32,207 nucleotides of DNA from Candidatus Rokuibacteriota bacterium (GCA_016188005.1 JACPIQ010000041.1:1-32207), one strand, 5' to 3'; positions 24,815-32,207 are shown, counted from the first letter of the stretch. The notes: generated by a model from the sequence alone, not told the origin. Numbers and translations are program-made.

Positions 24815-27633
24815 GCCCCGGCGTCCGTCAGGCGCTTCACGACGAGCAGCTCGTTGCCCCGGTCGTCGATGACCTTGACCGCCACCTGCCCGTGCTCGCC
24901 CGCCTCGAAGGGCGCGCTCACAGTGCCGGCAAGATGCTCCCACACCGCGTCGTCGTACTCGCCGCGGAGCGCGCGCCGGAGGTCATCCCAGGCCCCGGTG
25001 CGTGGGAAGAAGGCCTGGCAGACGTGGAAGCAGAGGCCGTTGTAGTCGGTGTCGAGGAACCAGGCGGGCACGTCGGCCGCGTCCATGTGCTTGGCGCTCA
25101 TCGTCGCCGGATCGAAGAGATTGAGCTTTGTCAGCTTGACCTCGTACCGCTTGTCCCGTAGCCGCCGAAGCTCCACGTCGGGCAGGCCGCACACGCTGAA
25201 GATCTGGCTCGACCGCATGTTCTTGAGGAGGTCGCCCATCACGAGATCGGGCGTGGCCTGCACGTAGCTGGCCGGCGGCAGCCCCATCTCGGCTGATCGT
25301 TCGATGAGCAGGCGCGCGTCCGGCTGGATGGCAAAGCCGATAGCGTAGAGGTGCATATAGCCCTTGAAGCTAGCTTCCTTCAGCGCCTCGTGTACAGCAA
25401 GCTGGGTGAGGCCACCATTCTCGGGCCCGAAGATCAGGGCCACGGGCCGCTCGTCGCCGTTGGCGACCACCGCCTCCGCTGACAGCGACAACGTCTTGGC
25501 CGGGGGGCGGACGTTCCGGAGGGTTACCGTCTTGCCGCCACCCACGTGGAGCACGGGCGACTTGCGGAGCACCTCCAGCATTCGGTCGACGAACGAGCCG
25601 TGCGCCTCCGCGTCGGCCGCTCCAGAGTCCGGCACCCCGTCCCCCTCCCAGTCCACAGGGGTCGGGATGGTCGCCTCGACGGTGAACGGCCCCGTCACCC
25701 GAACAATGCCGCCGTCCACCTCCGGCCGGTCGACGAGCACCTCCTCGTCGGGCGGCTCGTTGTTGGCGATGCTCTTTAGGGTCACGTGCGGGACGACGCC
25801 GCCAACCTCCTCGCCCTTCCGGTTCTGCTTGCGGGCGTAGACGAATCCGCCCACGGGCCCCCGCGCGTGGTCCTTCAGCTGGTAGTAGGGGAAGGTCGCC
25901 GTGAGCAGCCGCTGACGGGCGAGGGTCAGCGGCACCCGGCTCGTGTCGACCGTGATCCACCGCCTGCCCCACTGTTCGGCGACGTAAGCCGTCGTGCCGC
26001 TGCCACAGGTAGGATCAAGCACGAGGTCACCGGGATCAGTTGCCATCAGGACGCAGCGCCGAACAACTTCTTCGCTCGTCTGGACGACGTAGACCTGATC
26101 ACGCGCGCCTGCAGTGTCCTCCCAGGTGCTTGTCAGCTTCCGAAGGCGATAGTCGTCCAAGTAAAGCACGTAGCGGAGGTAATTGCCCTCAGCCTCGATC
26201 CTATTGGCGTCGACAAGGGTCCGCATTGCCTCAGGGCTTGACGGGTAGCACTGGCCGGGAGGTGGCCACCATTCCTTTCCTCTCCAGAGGACAGGAAAGA
26301 CGCCAGACCGGCTGAAAGTCGGAGGCCACATCGACACAAGGCGGAAGATTCGCGCGCCGTTGGGCAGAAAGGCATGGGAGTTCATCTGCTCTTTCGTCAT
26401 GGGATGGCGGCTTCCGTCTGAAAGCTCATACCACTTCCAATGGAAATCCCCTTCAACGGATTGTTCCTTGTAGAGCTGTCGATAACGAGAGGGCAGCCGG
26501 CTGACATCTCGGCCGTACCAGAGCAGGAAATCCCCCATCGACTCGAGAAAAATAGATCCAAGCGGCATCGTCTTCTTCCGGAAGAAGATCGTGCTGAGGA
26601 AGTTGTCTGCCCCGAACACCTCGTCCATCAGCTCCCGCACGTGGTGCAGGTTCTCGTCGCTGATCTGGACGAAGATGCTGCCCGTGGGGGCCAGCAGCTC
26701 GCGGCAGAGGAGCAGGCGGTCCCGCATGTAGGTCAGGTACGAGTGCAGGCCCAGCTCCCAGGTGTCCCGGTAGGCCTTGACCATCTCGGGCTCGCGCGTC
26801 ATGTCGGCGTCGTCGTTGTGGCTCACGTCGCGGCGGCGGACGAAGGGCTGGAAGTTGGAGCCGAACTTCACGCCATAGGGCGGGTCCATGTAGATCATCT
26901 GGACCTGGCCGCCGAGCCCCTCGTAGTGGAGGAGGGAGTTCATGACGACCAGCGAGTCGCCGAGGACGAGCCGGTTCACCCACTTGTCTGGGTACTCGTA
27001 GGCGCGGAGGGTCTGGTCCGTGATAGGGTGCTGTGGGTCGCCGAAGAGCTCGAACAGGGTCTGCTGCTTGTCCCGGCGGTGGCTGGTGAGCGTCTCGACG
27101 ATGGCCTTGGTCGATAGACGCTCGTGGATGAAGAGCGGCAGCGTGGGCACGTCGAAGGACAGGCGCTCGGCCTTGCCCGCCCAGTCGAGGAAGGGCTTGC
27201 CCAGGCGGCGGAGGTGCTCGACGGCCTCGTGAAGCGAGCCGACGGAGAGGAGCACGGTGCCGTCGGCCGCCTTGAGCTCGCGCGGCCGGTCGAAGGCATG
27301 GGGCGGCGGGAGGGCAGCGGCTTCCTGGATGAGCCGCAGGAGCCACTCGCCGACCTCCCGGGCAGGGTTCTGTCCGTCCCAGTTCAGCGCGGGGGCGAGC
27401 GAGGAGTCGTAGCGGTAGGTCGCCGGCGGTTTCTTCTTCCTGAACTGGGGCTGCGTCCCGATCTCGGGACGCATGGGGCTGGTGGCCTCGTAGTGGCGGT
27501 AGTTCTCCGCGACCCGGCCGGGGTTTTCCCCGCCGGCCCCGTCGCGCCGCGCGCGCCTCACCGCCATGGAACGCCCTTTCCCGGCGCTACCCCTGCGGCT
27601 CCCCGGCTTGGCTCCGCGACGCCTGTTCCTCAC
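24811..27633 (-). CDS. mod: Type III-like site-specific DNA methyltransferase (Mod, beta class)
   Basis: 940 residues. Motif IV MIYMDPPYG (DPPY 250-253) precedes motif I LDPTCGSGTTA (539-549), the beta-class order, which predicts N6-adenine methylation. The target-recognition region between them (about 350-520) is visibly lower in GC than the rest. After motif I come about 390 residues of mostly unassigned sequence, including a block PVALIFGPENGGLTQLAVHE. It modifies host sites and, in type III systems, also gives Res its specificity. The GTG at 27633 has GAGGAGG 5 nt upstream; an ATG at 27567 (MAVRRARRDG, GGGAAAGGG upstream) fits typical family starts and is a real alternative. It is first in the three-gene operon. 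The 230-bp spacer 27634-27865 contains no gene. Confidence 0.92.
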   Translation of the reverse strand: MRNRRRGAKPGSRRGSAGKGRSMAVRRARRDGAGGENPGRVAENYRHYEATSPMRPEIGTQPQFRKKKPPATYRYDSSLAPALNWDGQNPAREVGEWLLRLIQEAAALPPPHAFDRPRELKAADGTVLLSVGSLHEAVEHLRRLGKPFLDWAGKAERLSFDVPTLPLFIHERLSTKAIVETLTSHRRDKQQTLFELFGDPQHPITDQTLRAYEYPDKWVNRLVLGDSLVVMNSLLHYEGLGGQVQMIYMDPPYGVKFGSNFQPFVRRRDVSHNDDADMTREPEMVKAYRDTWELGLHSYLTYMRDRLLLCRELLAPTGSIFVQISDENLHHVRELMDEVFGADNFLSTIFFRKKTMPLGSIFLESMGDFLLWYGRDVSRLPSRYRQLYKEQSVEGDFHWKWYELSDGSRHPMTKEQMNSHAFLPNGARIFRLVSMWPPTFSRSGVFPVLWRGKEWWPPPGQCYPSSPEAMRTLVDANRIEAEGNYLRYVLYLDDYRLRKLTSTWEDTAGARDQVYVVQTSEEVVRRCVLMATDPGDLVLDPTCGSGTTAYVAEQWGRRWITVDTSRVPLTLARQRLLTATFPYYQLKDHARGPVGGFVYARKQNRKGEEVGGVVPHVTLKSIANNEPPDEEVLVDRPEVDGGIVRVTGPFTVEATIPTPVDWEGDGVPDSGAADAEAHGSFVDRMLEVLRKSPVLHVGGGKTVTLRNVRPPAKTLSLSAEAVVANGDERPVALIFGPENGGLTQLAVHEALKEASFKGYMHLYAIGFAIQPDARLLIERSAEMGLPPASYVQATPDLVMGDLLKNMRSSQIFSVCGLPDVELRRLRDKRYEVKLTKLNLFDPATMSAKHMDAADVPAWFLDTDYNGLCFHVCQAFFPRTGAWDDLRRALRGEYDDAVWEHLAGTVSAPFEAGEHGQVAVKVIDDRGNELLVVKRLTDAGA

Positions 27634-27865
27634 CCGGCCCTCCTCGCCAGCCCGGCGGCTGGCTCCGGCCCGAGTCTACCAGCAGGTGTGACAGGCGGGG
27701 TCATGGATCTCCGGGGCGGGATCGAGACTGGCCCCAGCCCGCGATCTCTCCAGGAGGATCCGGGGGCGGGGCCCTGGTCCCCTATGGGCCCGGCCCTCCA
27801 TGGGTTGCAGCGAGGTGCCGGACTGGGACCGGCCAGCAGGGGCAGCGCTCAGCCAGCCCCAGTGT

Positions 27866-28321
27866 TTACTCCCAGGGCATCGCGTACCACGAGGTGAATT
27901 CCTGGATCGAGCTGTCGAGGATGCTGTACTCGTCGCCTCGTGCATTCACGCGCCTCCCGGCCACCTTCGCGTCGCGAAAAAGGCCGGCGATTAGATCGCC
28001 AATCTGATCCGCCGCCTGCTCCGGATCGGCTTCCTCCGCTGCCCCGATGAGTGAAGCAGCCGCTGAGCATTCCGGCGCGTCCTCGCCAAACCTTGCCACC
28101 GCGACGTCCACTGCATGCCGAAGCATGCCGGCCACGAGGATCGAGAGGCGGTGCGTCCGCCCATCCGGAACAAGCGAGCCCAACATCTCCAGCCACACCG
28201 AGTACGTCTGCGCGCCCACGACGGACCTGAGCGTACGTTCGGGCCGAGATCGTGGCTGGGATCTGGGCCTGGCGGCGGCTGCCCTTGGCTGCGTCGCGGG
28301 CTGGCGTGTCCTGGAAGCCAT
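27866..28321 (-). CDS. Conserved hypothetical protein, partner of pRiA4b ORF-3-like gene
   Basis: 151 residues. A basic, Pro/Arg-rich N-terminal 30 residues precede a helical domain: TYSVWLEMLGSLVPDGRTHR, then VAGMLRHAVDVAVARF, DAPECSAAASLIGAAEEADP and a C-terminal end SILDSSIQEFTSWYAMPWE. I recall proteins with this type of ending next to pRiA4b ORF-3-family genes, but know no function. It starts 27 bp after the fusion gene on the same strand, with a GAGGG-type SD before the ATG at 28321, so the two are probably one operon. No membrane segment or catalytic motif is visible. Confidence 0.7.
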   Translation of the reverse strand: MASRTRQPATQPRAAAARPRSQPRSRPERTLRSVVGAQTYSVWLEMLGSLVPDGRTHRLSILVAGMLRHAVDVAVARFGEDAPECSAAASLIGAAEEADPEQAADQIGDLIAGLFRDAKVAGRRVNARGDEYSILDSSIQEFTSWYAMPWE

Positions 28322-28348
28322 CTGTGCCCTCACTCCGGGCATGGCCGG

Positions 28349-29518
28349 CTACTTCGGGCCAGTCCTCCTGGAAGTGCGACGAGCGCCACGGCGTCGGCTC
28401 TGCACGGTCTTCCCGAATGCCAGGTTCCAGCGCTTGCCTGGATGGTCGAACTTCACCGTCTTCGGATTGAACCGCTCCGGATCGAACCGGCCGCCGAGCC
28501 ACTGCAGGGTGCGCTCGTACTCCTCGTGCGTGGGGTCGCGCATCACCGCCATGAGATCCTCGTACCCACCGACGCCCCCGCAGTCCTCGGGCGGGCACGC
28601 CCGCTCGCCGGCGAGGCAGCGCGGATAGCGGACGCCTTTCTGGCGCGGCAGGATCGCCTCGAGAGTGACCTCGTGCTCCCAGCCGTCTCCGAAGTCGTAC
28701 TCGTACTTTGCCGCGGCACCCGGGCGGGAGAAGTAGCGGGCGATGGGGAGATCCCATCCCGGAAGGATGGGCTCGTCGCCCTCGAAGGCGTCCTCGTCCG
28801 GGATGCCGATCTGCACGATGTCGGAGGTGCCCGGCCTGCTCACACGAAAGAGGTGCAGGTGGTAATCGAGCCAGCCCATCGAATCCTGGATGGCGACATG
28901 CAGGCCCCAGAAGCTGTAGCTCCCCGGCACCTGGATGGTCCTCCAGATCGGCGGCGCGACTTCGAGGAGAACGATCCTGAACTGGTAGACCTCACTCCCG
29001 GCTTGCACGCGCTCTTCCCGGCCGCTGGTCGCCGGGCCCAATGCTCCGGCGCCTCGCCGGGCCCCTTGGCCTGTCCCCCGGCCGCTGTCGCGGACTCCGC
29101 GCTGCCGCGGTCGACCACGTTCCGGCCGTGGCGCAGCCCCGCCCGGTGGCCGCGGCGCCTTCGACGTTGACACAGGCCGAACCCCGCGCTCCCGTCTTGC
29201 CACGAAGGTCGACTCATCTCCCTGGTGGATGAAGAGCTTCCCGCGCATCGTGTCGCCATCGATGCGCGCCCAGGCCCGGCCACCGGCTGCATCCATCTCG
29301 TCGAAGCCGGACCACGAGAGCTCCACGACGGACGCGCCCTCGCGCTGCTCGACCCGGTAGTCGATCGATGCGCCGATCGCGATCAGTTGCATCTCCCCCA
29401 GGCCGTTGCCGTCGAAGCTGATGTACGCTGGCACGACGAGGTCGAGTGCCTCCTGATCCCACAGCTCCGTCTCCACGATTCTCCACCGGCCCTCGATCAA
29501 CGATTCACGTCTTGCCAT
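28349..29518 (-). CDS. Two-domain protein: small N-terminal domain fused to pRiA4b ORF-3-like domain
   Basis: 389 residues. Residues 1-112 form a compact, beta-rich domain (RWRIVETELWDQEALDLVVP, YISFDGNGLGEMQ, VELSWSGFDEMDAAGGRAWA) that I believe also occurs as a stand-alone protein. Residues about 113-175 are a Pro/Arg/Gly-rich linker. The rest is the plasmid pRiA4b ORF-3-like domain (PF07929): YQFRIVLLEVAPPIWRTIQV, YEYDFGDGWEHEVTLE, and a Cys-containing PRCLAGERACPPEDCGGVGG block that could bind a metal. The family is linked to mobile elements but its biochemical role is unknown. The fusion may be native or result from loss of a stop codon. The ATG at 29518 is the only good start. Confidence 0.85.
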   Translation of the reverse strand: MARRESLIEGRWRIVETELWDQEALDLVVPAYISFDGNGLGEMQLIAIGASIDYRVEQREGASVVELSWSGFDEMDAAGGRAWARIDGDTMRGKLFIHQGDESTFVARRERGVRPVSTSKAPRPPGGAAPRPERGRPRQRGVRDSGRGTGQGARRGAGALGPATSGREERVQAGSEVYQFRIVLLEVAPPIWRTIQVPGSYSFWGLHVAIQDSMGWLDYHLHLFRVSRPGTSDIVQIGIPDEDAFEGDEPILPGWDLPIARYFSRPGAAAKYEYDFGDGWEHEVTLEAILPRQKGVRYPRCLAGERACPPEDCGGVGGYEDLMAVMRDPTHEEYERTLQWLGGRFDPERFNPKTVKFDHPGKRWNLAFGKTVQSRRRGARRTSRRTGPK

Positions 29519-29584
29519 CGCACTCTGCCCATACTGGAGTTGCTGATGAGATGCGTGGGCCAGTCCGACCCCCGACTGGTCACG

Positions 29585-29943
29585 TCAACGGGAATAGAGC
29601 AGTCTCCCCTCGCGGCCGACCGTGGACGGTAGCGACGCGCGCAGATGCAGCCGCCCGGTGAACGCCGCGTGGGTCCAGACGAGGACGTCGCCGGCCGCCG
29701 GGAGCCCCCAGAGAGCCTCATAGGCCCGCGCGCTTCGCTGCAGGGCAGGGGGACGTCGCCTGGAACGACCACGAGCAGATCGTGATCGTTCTCCGGCCCG
29801 GCTGTGCCTCGCGCGCGCGAGCCGAAGAGATAGATGCGTTCGGGTCGGTAGGTCTCGACGAGGCGGCGCGTGATCTCGACGGGCGTCGGGTCCTCGACCG
29901 GTACGGTGAACTGGCTTCCGGGCTGCGCGCGATCGGTCGTCAT
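29585..29943 (-). pseudogene. Frameshifted MNT-type nucleotidyltransferase
   Basis: The first frame, from the ATG at 29943, encodes the minimal nucleotidyltransferase core: RPERIYLFGSRARGTAGPEN followed by DHDLLVVVPGD (GSxARG and DxD). Near 29745 the frame is lost. The expected C-terminus continues in another frame as LQRSARAYEALWGLPAAGDV, VLVWTHAAFTGRLHLRASLP and STVGREGRLLYSR, stopping at 29585. Members of this family act as MntA antitoxins that AMPylate HEPN toxins; no HEPN gene is adjacent. It probably represents toxin-antitoxin debris at the island edge. A sequencing error could also produce this break. Confidence 0.75.
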
Positions 29944-29979
29944 CGCGGGCTCATTCTAGCAGCCTTGGCCCGCACGGAT

Positions 29980-29999
29980 CCGGTGCCGAAATAGTGCCA
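29980..29999 (+). repeat. Right subterminal 20-bp island repeat
   Basis: Exact copy of 13907-13926 (CCGGTGCCGAAATAGTGCCA), 123 bp inside the right att copy. It is followed by a related string, GCCGGTGTCATTCGGTGCC (30003-30021). The left copy continues with a similar TTCGG. No gene lies between 29944 and 30258. Confidence 0.75.
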
Positions 30000-30122
30000 C
30001 TTGCCGGTGTCATTCGGTGCCTACAGCAATCGCTCTGCCAACTTTGCCATTGGCGGATAAGCGCGCGTCAGAGTTGCTCAATGTCACTCTCGCTCGCTCC
30101 GCATCGGAATGGCCCGGCCTCA

Positions 30123-30166
30123 CTCTCAAGGCTGAAACACGGGTTCGAATCCCGTTGGGGCCACCA
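30123..30166 (+). repeat. attR-like displaced 3' end of tRNA-Glu (44 bp)
   Basis: Identical to 13816-13859, covering the anticodon loop, variable region, T arm, acceptor 3' strand and CCA. The 5' half of the tRNA is missing, so it is not a functional tRNA. The tyrosine recombinase gene ends 92 bp further right. Confidence 0.9.
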
Positions 30167-30258
30167 GTCGGATTTCGTTGATGTTTTATGGCTGCATGTT
30201 CGAGTCGCGTCGCCGACGGGATTCAAACACGGAGCCGCTGTCCTCGGTCTTATCCTCG

Positions 30259-31398
30259 CTATCGGCTCAAGACGTCGAGCGCCTTCGCCTCGTAGAACTC
30301 CACGGCCAGCTTGAGCGCGGCCGGCCGGATCTGCGCGTAGAGCTGCGTGGTCTCGATGCGCGTGTGCCCCAGCAGGCCGCGCACCTGCTCGAGATCGCCG
30401 TGCTGCTCGTAGACCTCCATCGCCACGCCGTGGCGGAGGTCGTGGGGCTTCAACATCGGGTAGCCGATGAGGCGTCCGTAGGTCTTGCAAAGTCGCCAAA
30501 TGTTCTTGCCTTCCATCGGGCGGCGCACGGTGCCCTGGCGCCGCTGGCCGAAGGTCGACCAGAAGAGCGGCGCGTCGGGGGTGATGTCGTCACTTTCGGT
30601 CGGTAGGTACTCCGAGACGTAACGGTCGAGGTACTGCATCACGACGCTGGGGAGCGGGATGTCGCGGGTCTTACCACCCTTCACGAGCACGTTGCGGAGG
30701 CCCCACTGCGGATCCAAGTTGCAGACTTTGAGCGTGGCCACCGACTCCCGCCGCATGCCCGAGTAGCGAAGGATCAGGAAGATCGCCAGGTCGCGCGGAC
30801 GCTGGCGCTGCTGGGCAGCCTTGACGAGCGCGTCCATGATCGCCGCGCCCGGGACCTGGCGCGGCGCCTCGCGGCGATGCGGCGGCCGGTCGAGGCGGGC
30901 CACCGGATTGGCATCGAGGTGACCGCGCTTCACCAGGAATGCGCACAAGCTCGAGAGCGTGGACTGACGCACGCGTATGGTGCCAAGGGCCAGGTCCGCG
31001 GCCGCCATGCTATCCATCGACGCCTGAATGGTGGCCGCGTCGAGATCGCCGACGCATGCCGGCCGGCCACGGCGACCAGCGACGAACGCGAGGTACTGAG
31101 CGGGATTCCATCGGTAGGTCTTCACGCCTCCTTCCGCCTTGCCGCGCTGTTTGCGTTGGAAAAAGCAGAACTGCTCCACCAAGTCGATGAGCGGTTGGGC
31201 CATGCTCCCGGTCCTCCGGCCCGAGCCACGGCCACGTTTTCGCCGGGGGCCAGTCTCGGGTGGGACCAGCCAGCCGTCAAGAGCTGTCTTGGTCGGGGCT
31301 GGCCGAGCGAGGGCCTCGGGGTTCGGAGCAGGGAGCTCCAGCTGGGCCCAAAGGCCTGGGACTGATCGGTGGCTGTGAGGAATCCGGCGAGATGGCAT
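30259..31398 (-). CDS. int: Tyrosine-family site-specific integrase
   Basis: 379 residues from the ATG at 31398. The N-terminal SAM-like core-binding domain (about 68-165) is followed by a catalytic domain with all expected residues: R216 (YSGMRRES), K243 (GGKTRDIP), H319/R322 (HDLRHG), H345 (LLGH) and nucleophile Y354 (TTQLYAQI). The first ~65 residues are Pro/Arg-rich and unlike the domain; an internal ATG (residue 66, MAQPLIDLVEQF) could be the real start. It points toward the displaced tRNA-Glu fragment and is the likely enzyme for integration at tRNA-Glu. It appears intact. Confidence 0.93.
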   Translation of the reverse strand: MPSRRIPHSHRSVPGLWAQLELPAPNPEALARPAPTKTALDGWLVPPETGPRRKRGRGSGRRTGSMAQPLIDLVEQFCFFQRKQRGKAEGGVKTYRWNPAQYLAFVAGRRGRPACVGDLDAATIQASMDSMAAADLALGTIRVRQSTLSSLCAFLVKRGHLDANPVARLDRPPHRREAPRQVPGAAIMDALVKAAQQRQRPRDLAIFLILRYSGMRRESVATLKVCNLDPQWGLRNVLVKGGKTRDIPLPSVVMQYLDRYVSEYLPTESDDITPDAPLFWSTFGQRRQGTVRRPMEGKNIWRLCKTYGRLIGYPMLKPHDLRHGVAMEVYEQHGDLEQVRGLLGHTRIETTQLYAQIRPAALKLAVEFYEAKALDVLSR

Positions 31399-31452
31399 GG
31401 TGAGTGCCTGATTCGTCTTGGGGCAAGGAACTTGCCGGAAGTAGATACCCCC

Positions 31453-32087
31453 TTCCCCCACCGGCCGTGACAGCCGCTGGTGCGAACGATCTCGCCGACG
31501 CCATGCGCCGCCTCGGCGAGCCGATCGAGGCCACGGCCGACGTGACGCCGGGCGATGCGGGTCAGCGATTCTCGATGCATGCCTTCGGCGCCGTGTTCGT
31601 GGAAGTCGCAGTCGATCCGGATCTCGGCGAGACGCGCGTGCGCCGTATCGTCGGCGCGTACGGCGCGGGCCGCATCGTGGATCCGAAGATGGCGCGCAGC
31701 CGGTGCGTAGGCGGCATGATCGGGGGCATCGGCATGGCGCTCATGGAGCATTCGGTCGTCGACTCGAACAACGGCCGAGTGCCGAACGCCAACCTCTGCG
31801 AATATGCCGTGCCGCTCTACGCCGACACACCGCGCGCCATGGACGTGATCTTCGTGGAGGAGCACGACCCTCACGTGAACCCGCTTGGCGTGAAAGGCAT
31901 CGGCGAGATCGCGATGGTCGGCGTCCCGCCGGCGATCGTGAACGCCGTCTTCCACGCGACGGGCAGGCGCATCCGCGACCTGCCGATCACGCCGGACAAG
32001 CTGCTCTGAGGAGCGAGCAAGGACATGGGCCGGACAGCGGCGAGTTCGTCAAATTCCCCGAGAACTATGTCACGGCCGGTGGGGGAA
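31453..32087. repeat. Perfect 20-bp inverted repeat around a gene fragment
   Basis: TTCCCCCACCGGCCGTGACA at 31453-31472 is the exact reverse complement of 32068-32087. The arms enclose about 595 bp that contain the xanthine-dehydrogenase fragment. Short GAAGTAGA/AAGTAGAT strings lie just outside both arms. No transposase lies between the arms. Confidence 0.8.
31473..32009 (+). pseudogene. 5'-truncated xanthine dehydrogenase-family molybdopterin subunit
   Basis: About 178 codons that correspond to the extreme C-terminus of the ~750-residue molybdopterin-binding subunit of xanthine/aldehyde/CO dehydrogenase-type enzymes. Visible blocks are AFGAVFVEVAVDPDLGETRV, GGMIGGIGMALMEHSVV, then NANLCEYAVPLYADTP, HVNPLGVKGIGEIAMVGV and a terminal DLPITPDKLL. 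The frame can be extended to an ATG at 31404, but that part crosses the inverted-repeat arm and the integrase leader and is not homologous. The front of the gene is absent, so it is a remnant cut by element insertion or rearrangement. Confidence 0.85.
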
Positions 32088-32207
32088 AAGTAGATGTAGT
32101 CGGTAGGGGAAGTAGCGTCAGCGCTTCATCGCGCATCTTCTTCAAGGAGTGCCCTGGAGACGGGACGTGTCCTGCCGCTGGTGATCATCGAGCGGCGGTG
32201 TACGACG
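32010..32207. other. Right edge, no supported gene
   Basis: Contains the right inverted-repeat arm (32068-32087) and GGGGAAGTAG-like strings. One plus frame stays open to the window edge (EFVKFPENYVTAGGGK and onward) but has no clear start or family match. Confidence 0.4.

Larger units (their letters stand above)
13860..30166. mobile_element. 16.3-kb genomic island in tRNA-Glu
   Basis: The island runs from the end of tRNA-Glu to the displaced 44-bp 3' copy. Contents differ sharply from the core genes to its left: restriction-modification, toxin-antitoxin debris, unknown helical-repeat proteins and several broken genes. A second 20-bp direct repeat sits just inside both ends. No integrase lies between the repeats. 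The intact one begins 92 bp beyond the right copy, so the island is either non-autonomous or one unit of a tandem array. Boundaries are read from sequence; mobility is inferred. Confidence 0.8.

Noticed and set aside
30123-30166. A second tRNA-Glu gene
   Set aside because: Only the 3' half is present; there is no acceptor 5' strand or D arm upstream, so it cannot fold as a tRNA.

Overview
The window is uniformly GC-rich and densely coded. It reads as a piece of an environmental bacterial chromosome, possibly Rokubacteria/Methylomirabilota or a deltaproteobacterial relative. That placement is inferred from gene content and base composition only. Both tRNAs carry an encoded CCA. Menaquinone seems to be made by the futalosine-type late steps, because the UbiA-family enzyme carries MqnP-like motifs.

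Region 1 (1-9464, all minus strand) is core metabolism in tightly packed genes. In transcription order it holds a small half-size permease, a UbiD-family decarboxylase, an MqnP-like prenyltransferase, the MenG/UbiE methyltransferase, queD, queE, queC, a NuoE-NuoF fused formate dehydrogenase beta subunit, and a cysteine-type molybdenum formate dehydrogenase alpha subunit that runs off the left edge. Most neighbours overlap by 4 bp or sit within about 10 bp. Two spacers hold repeats: a 20-bp-arm inverted repeat (5728-5789) and a 36-bp direct repeat pair (7389-7490).

Region 2 (9465-13859, plus strand) starts at a divergent promoter region. It carries a large hybrid sensor kinase with three GAF domains and a receiver, an HU protein, a clear sigma70-type promoter, and tRNA-Gln(CTG) and tRNA-Glu(CTC).

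Region 3 (13860-30166) is an apparent 16.3-kb genomic island. The last 44 bp of tRNA-Glu, from the anticodon loop to CCA, recur exactly at 30123-30166. A further 20-bp direct repeat lies just inside both ends. Cargo includes helical-repeat proteins of unknown function (one with two frameshifts), an orphan DUF433 antitoxin, an AbiEii-like remnant and a frameshifted MNT nucleotidyltransferase. It also includes a pRiA4b-ORF-3-like fusion protein with a small conserved partner. The centrepiece is a three-gene operon of type III-like methyltransferase, OLD-like ATPase and helicase-nuclease, whose start and stop codons overlap as GTGA at both junctions. This is the best candidate for an active anti-phage system here.

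Region 4 (30167-32207) holds a tyrosine recombinase with an intact catalytic set just outside the right repeat, then a 5'-truncated xanthine-dehydrogenase-family fragment enclosed by a perfect 20-bp inverted repeat. The integrase lying outside the repeat pair suggests tandem or composite elements at the same tRNA site. All functions are read from sequence motifs; no database search was possible.
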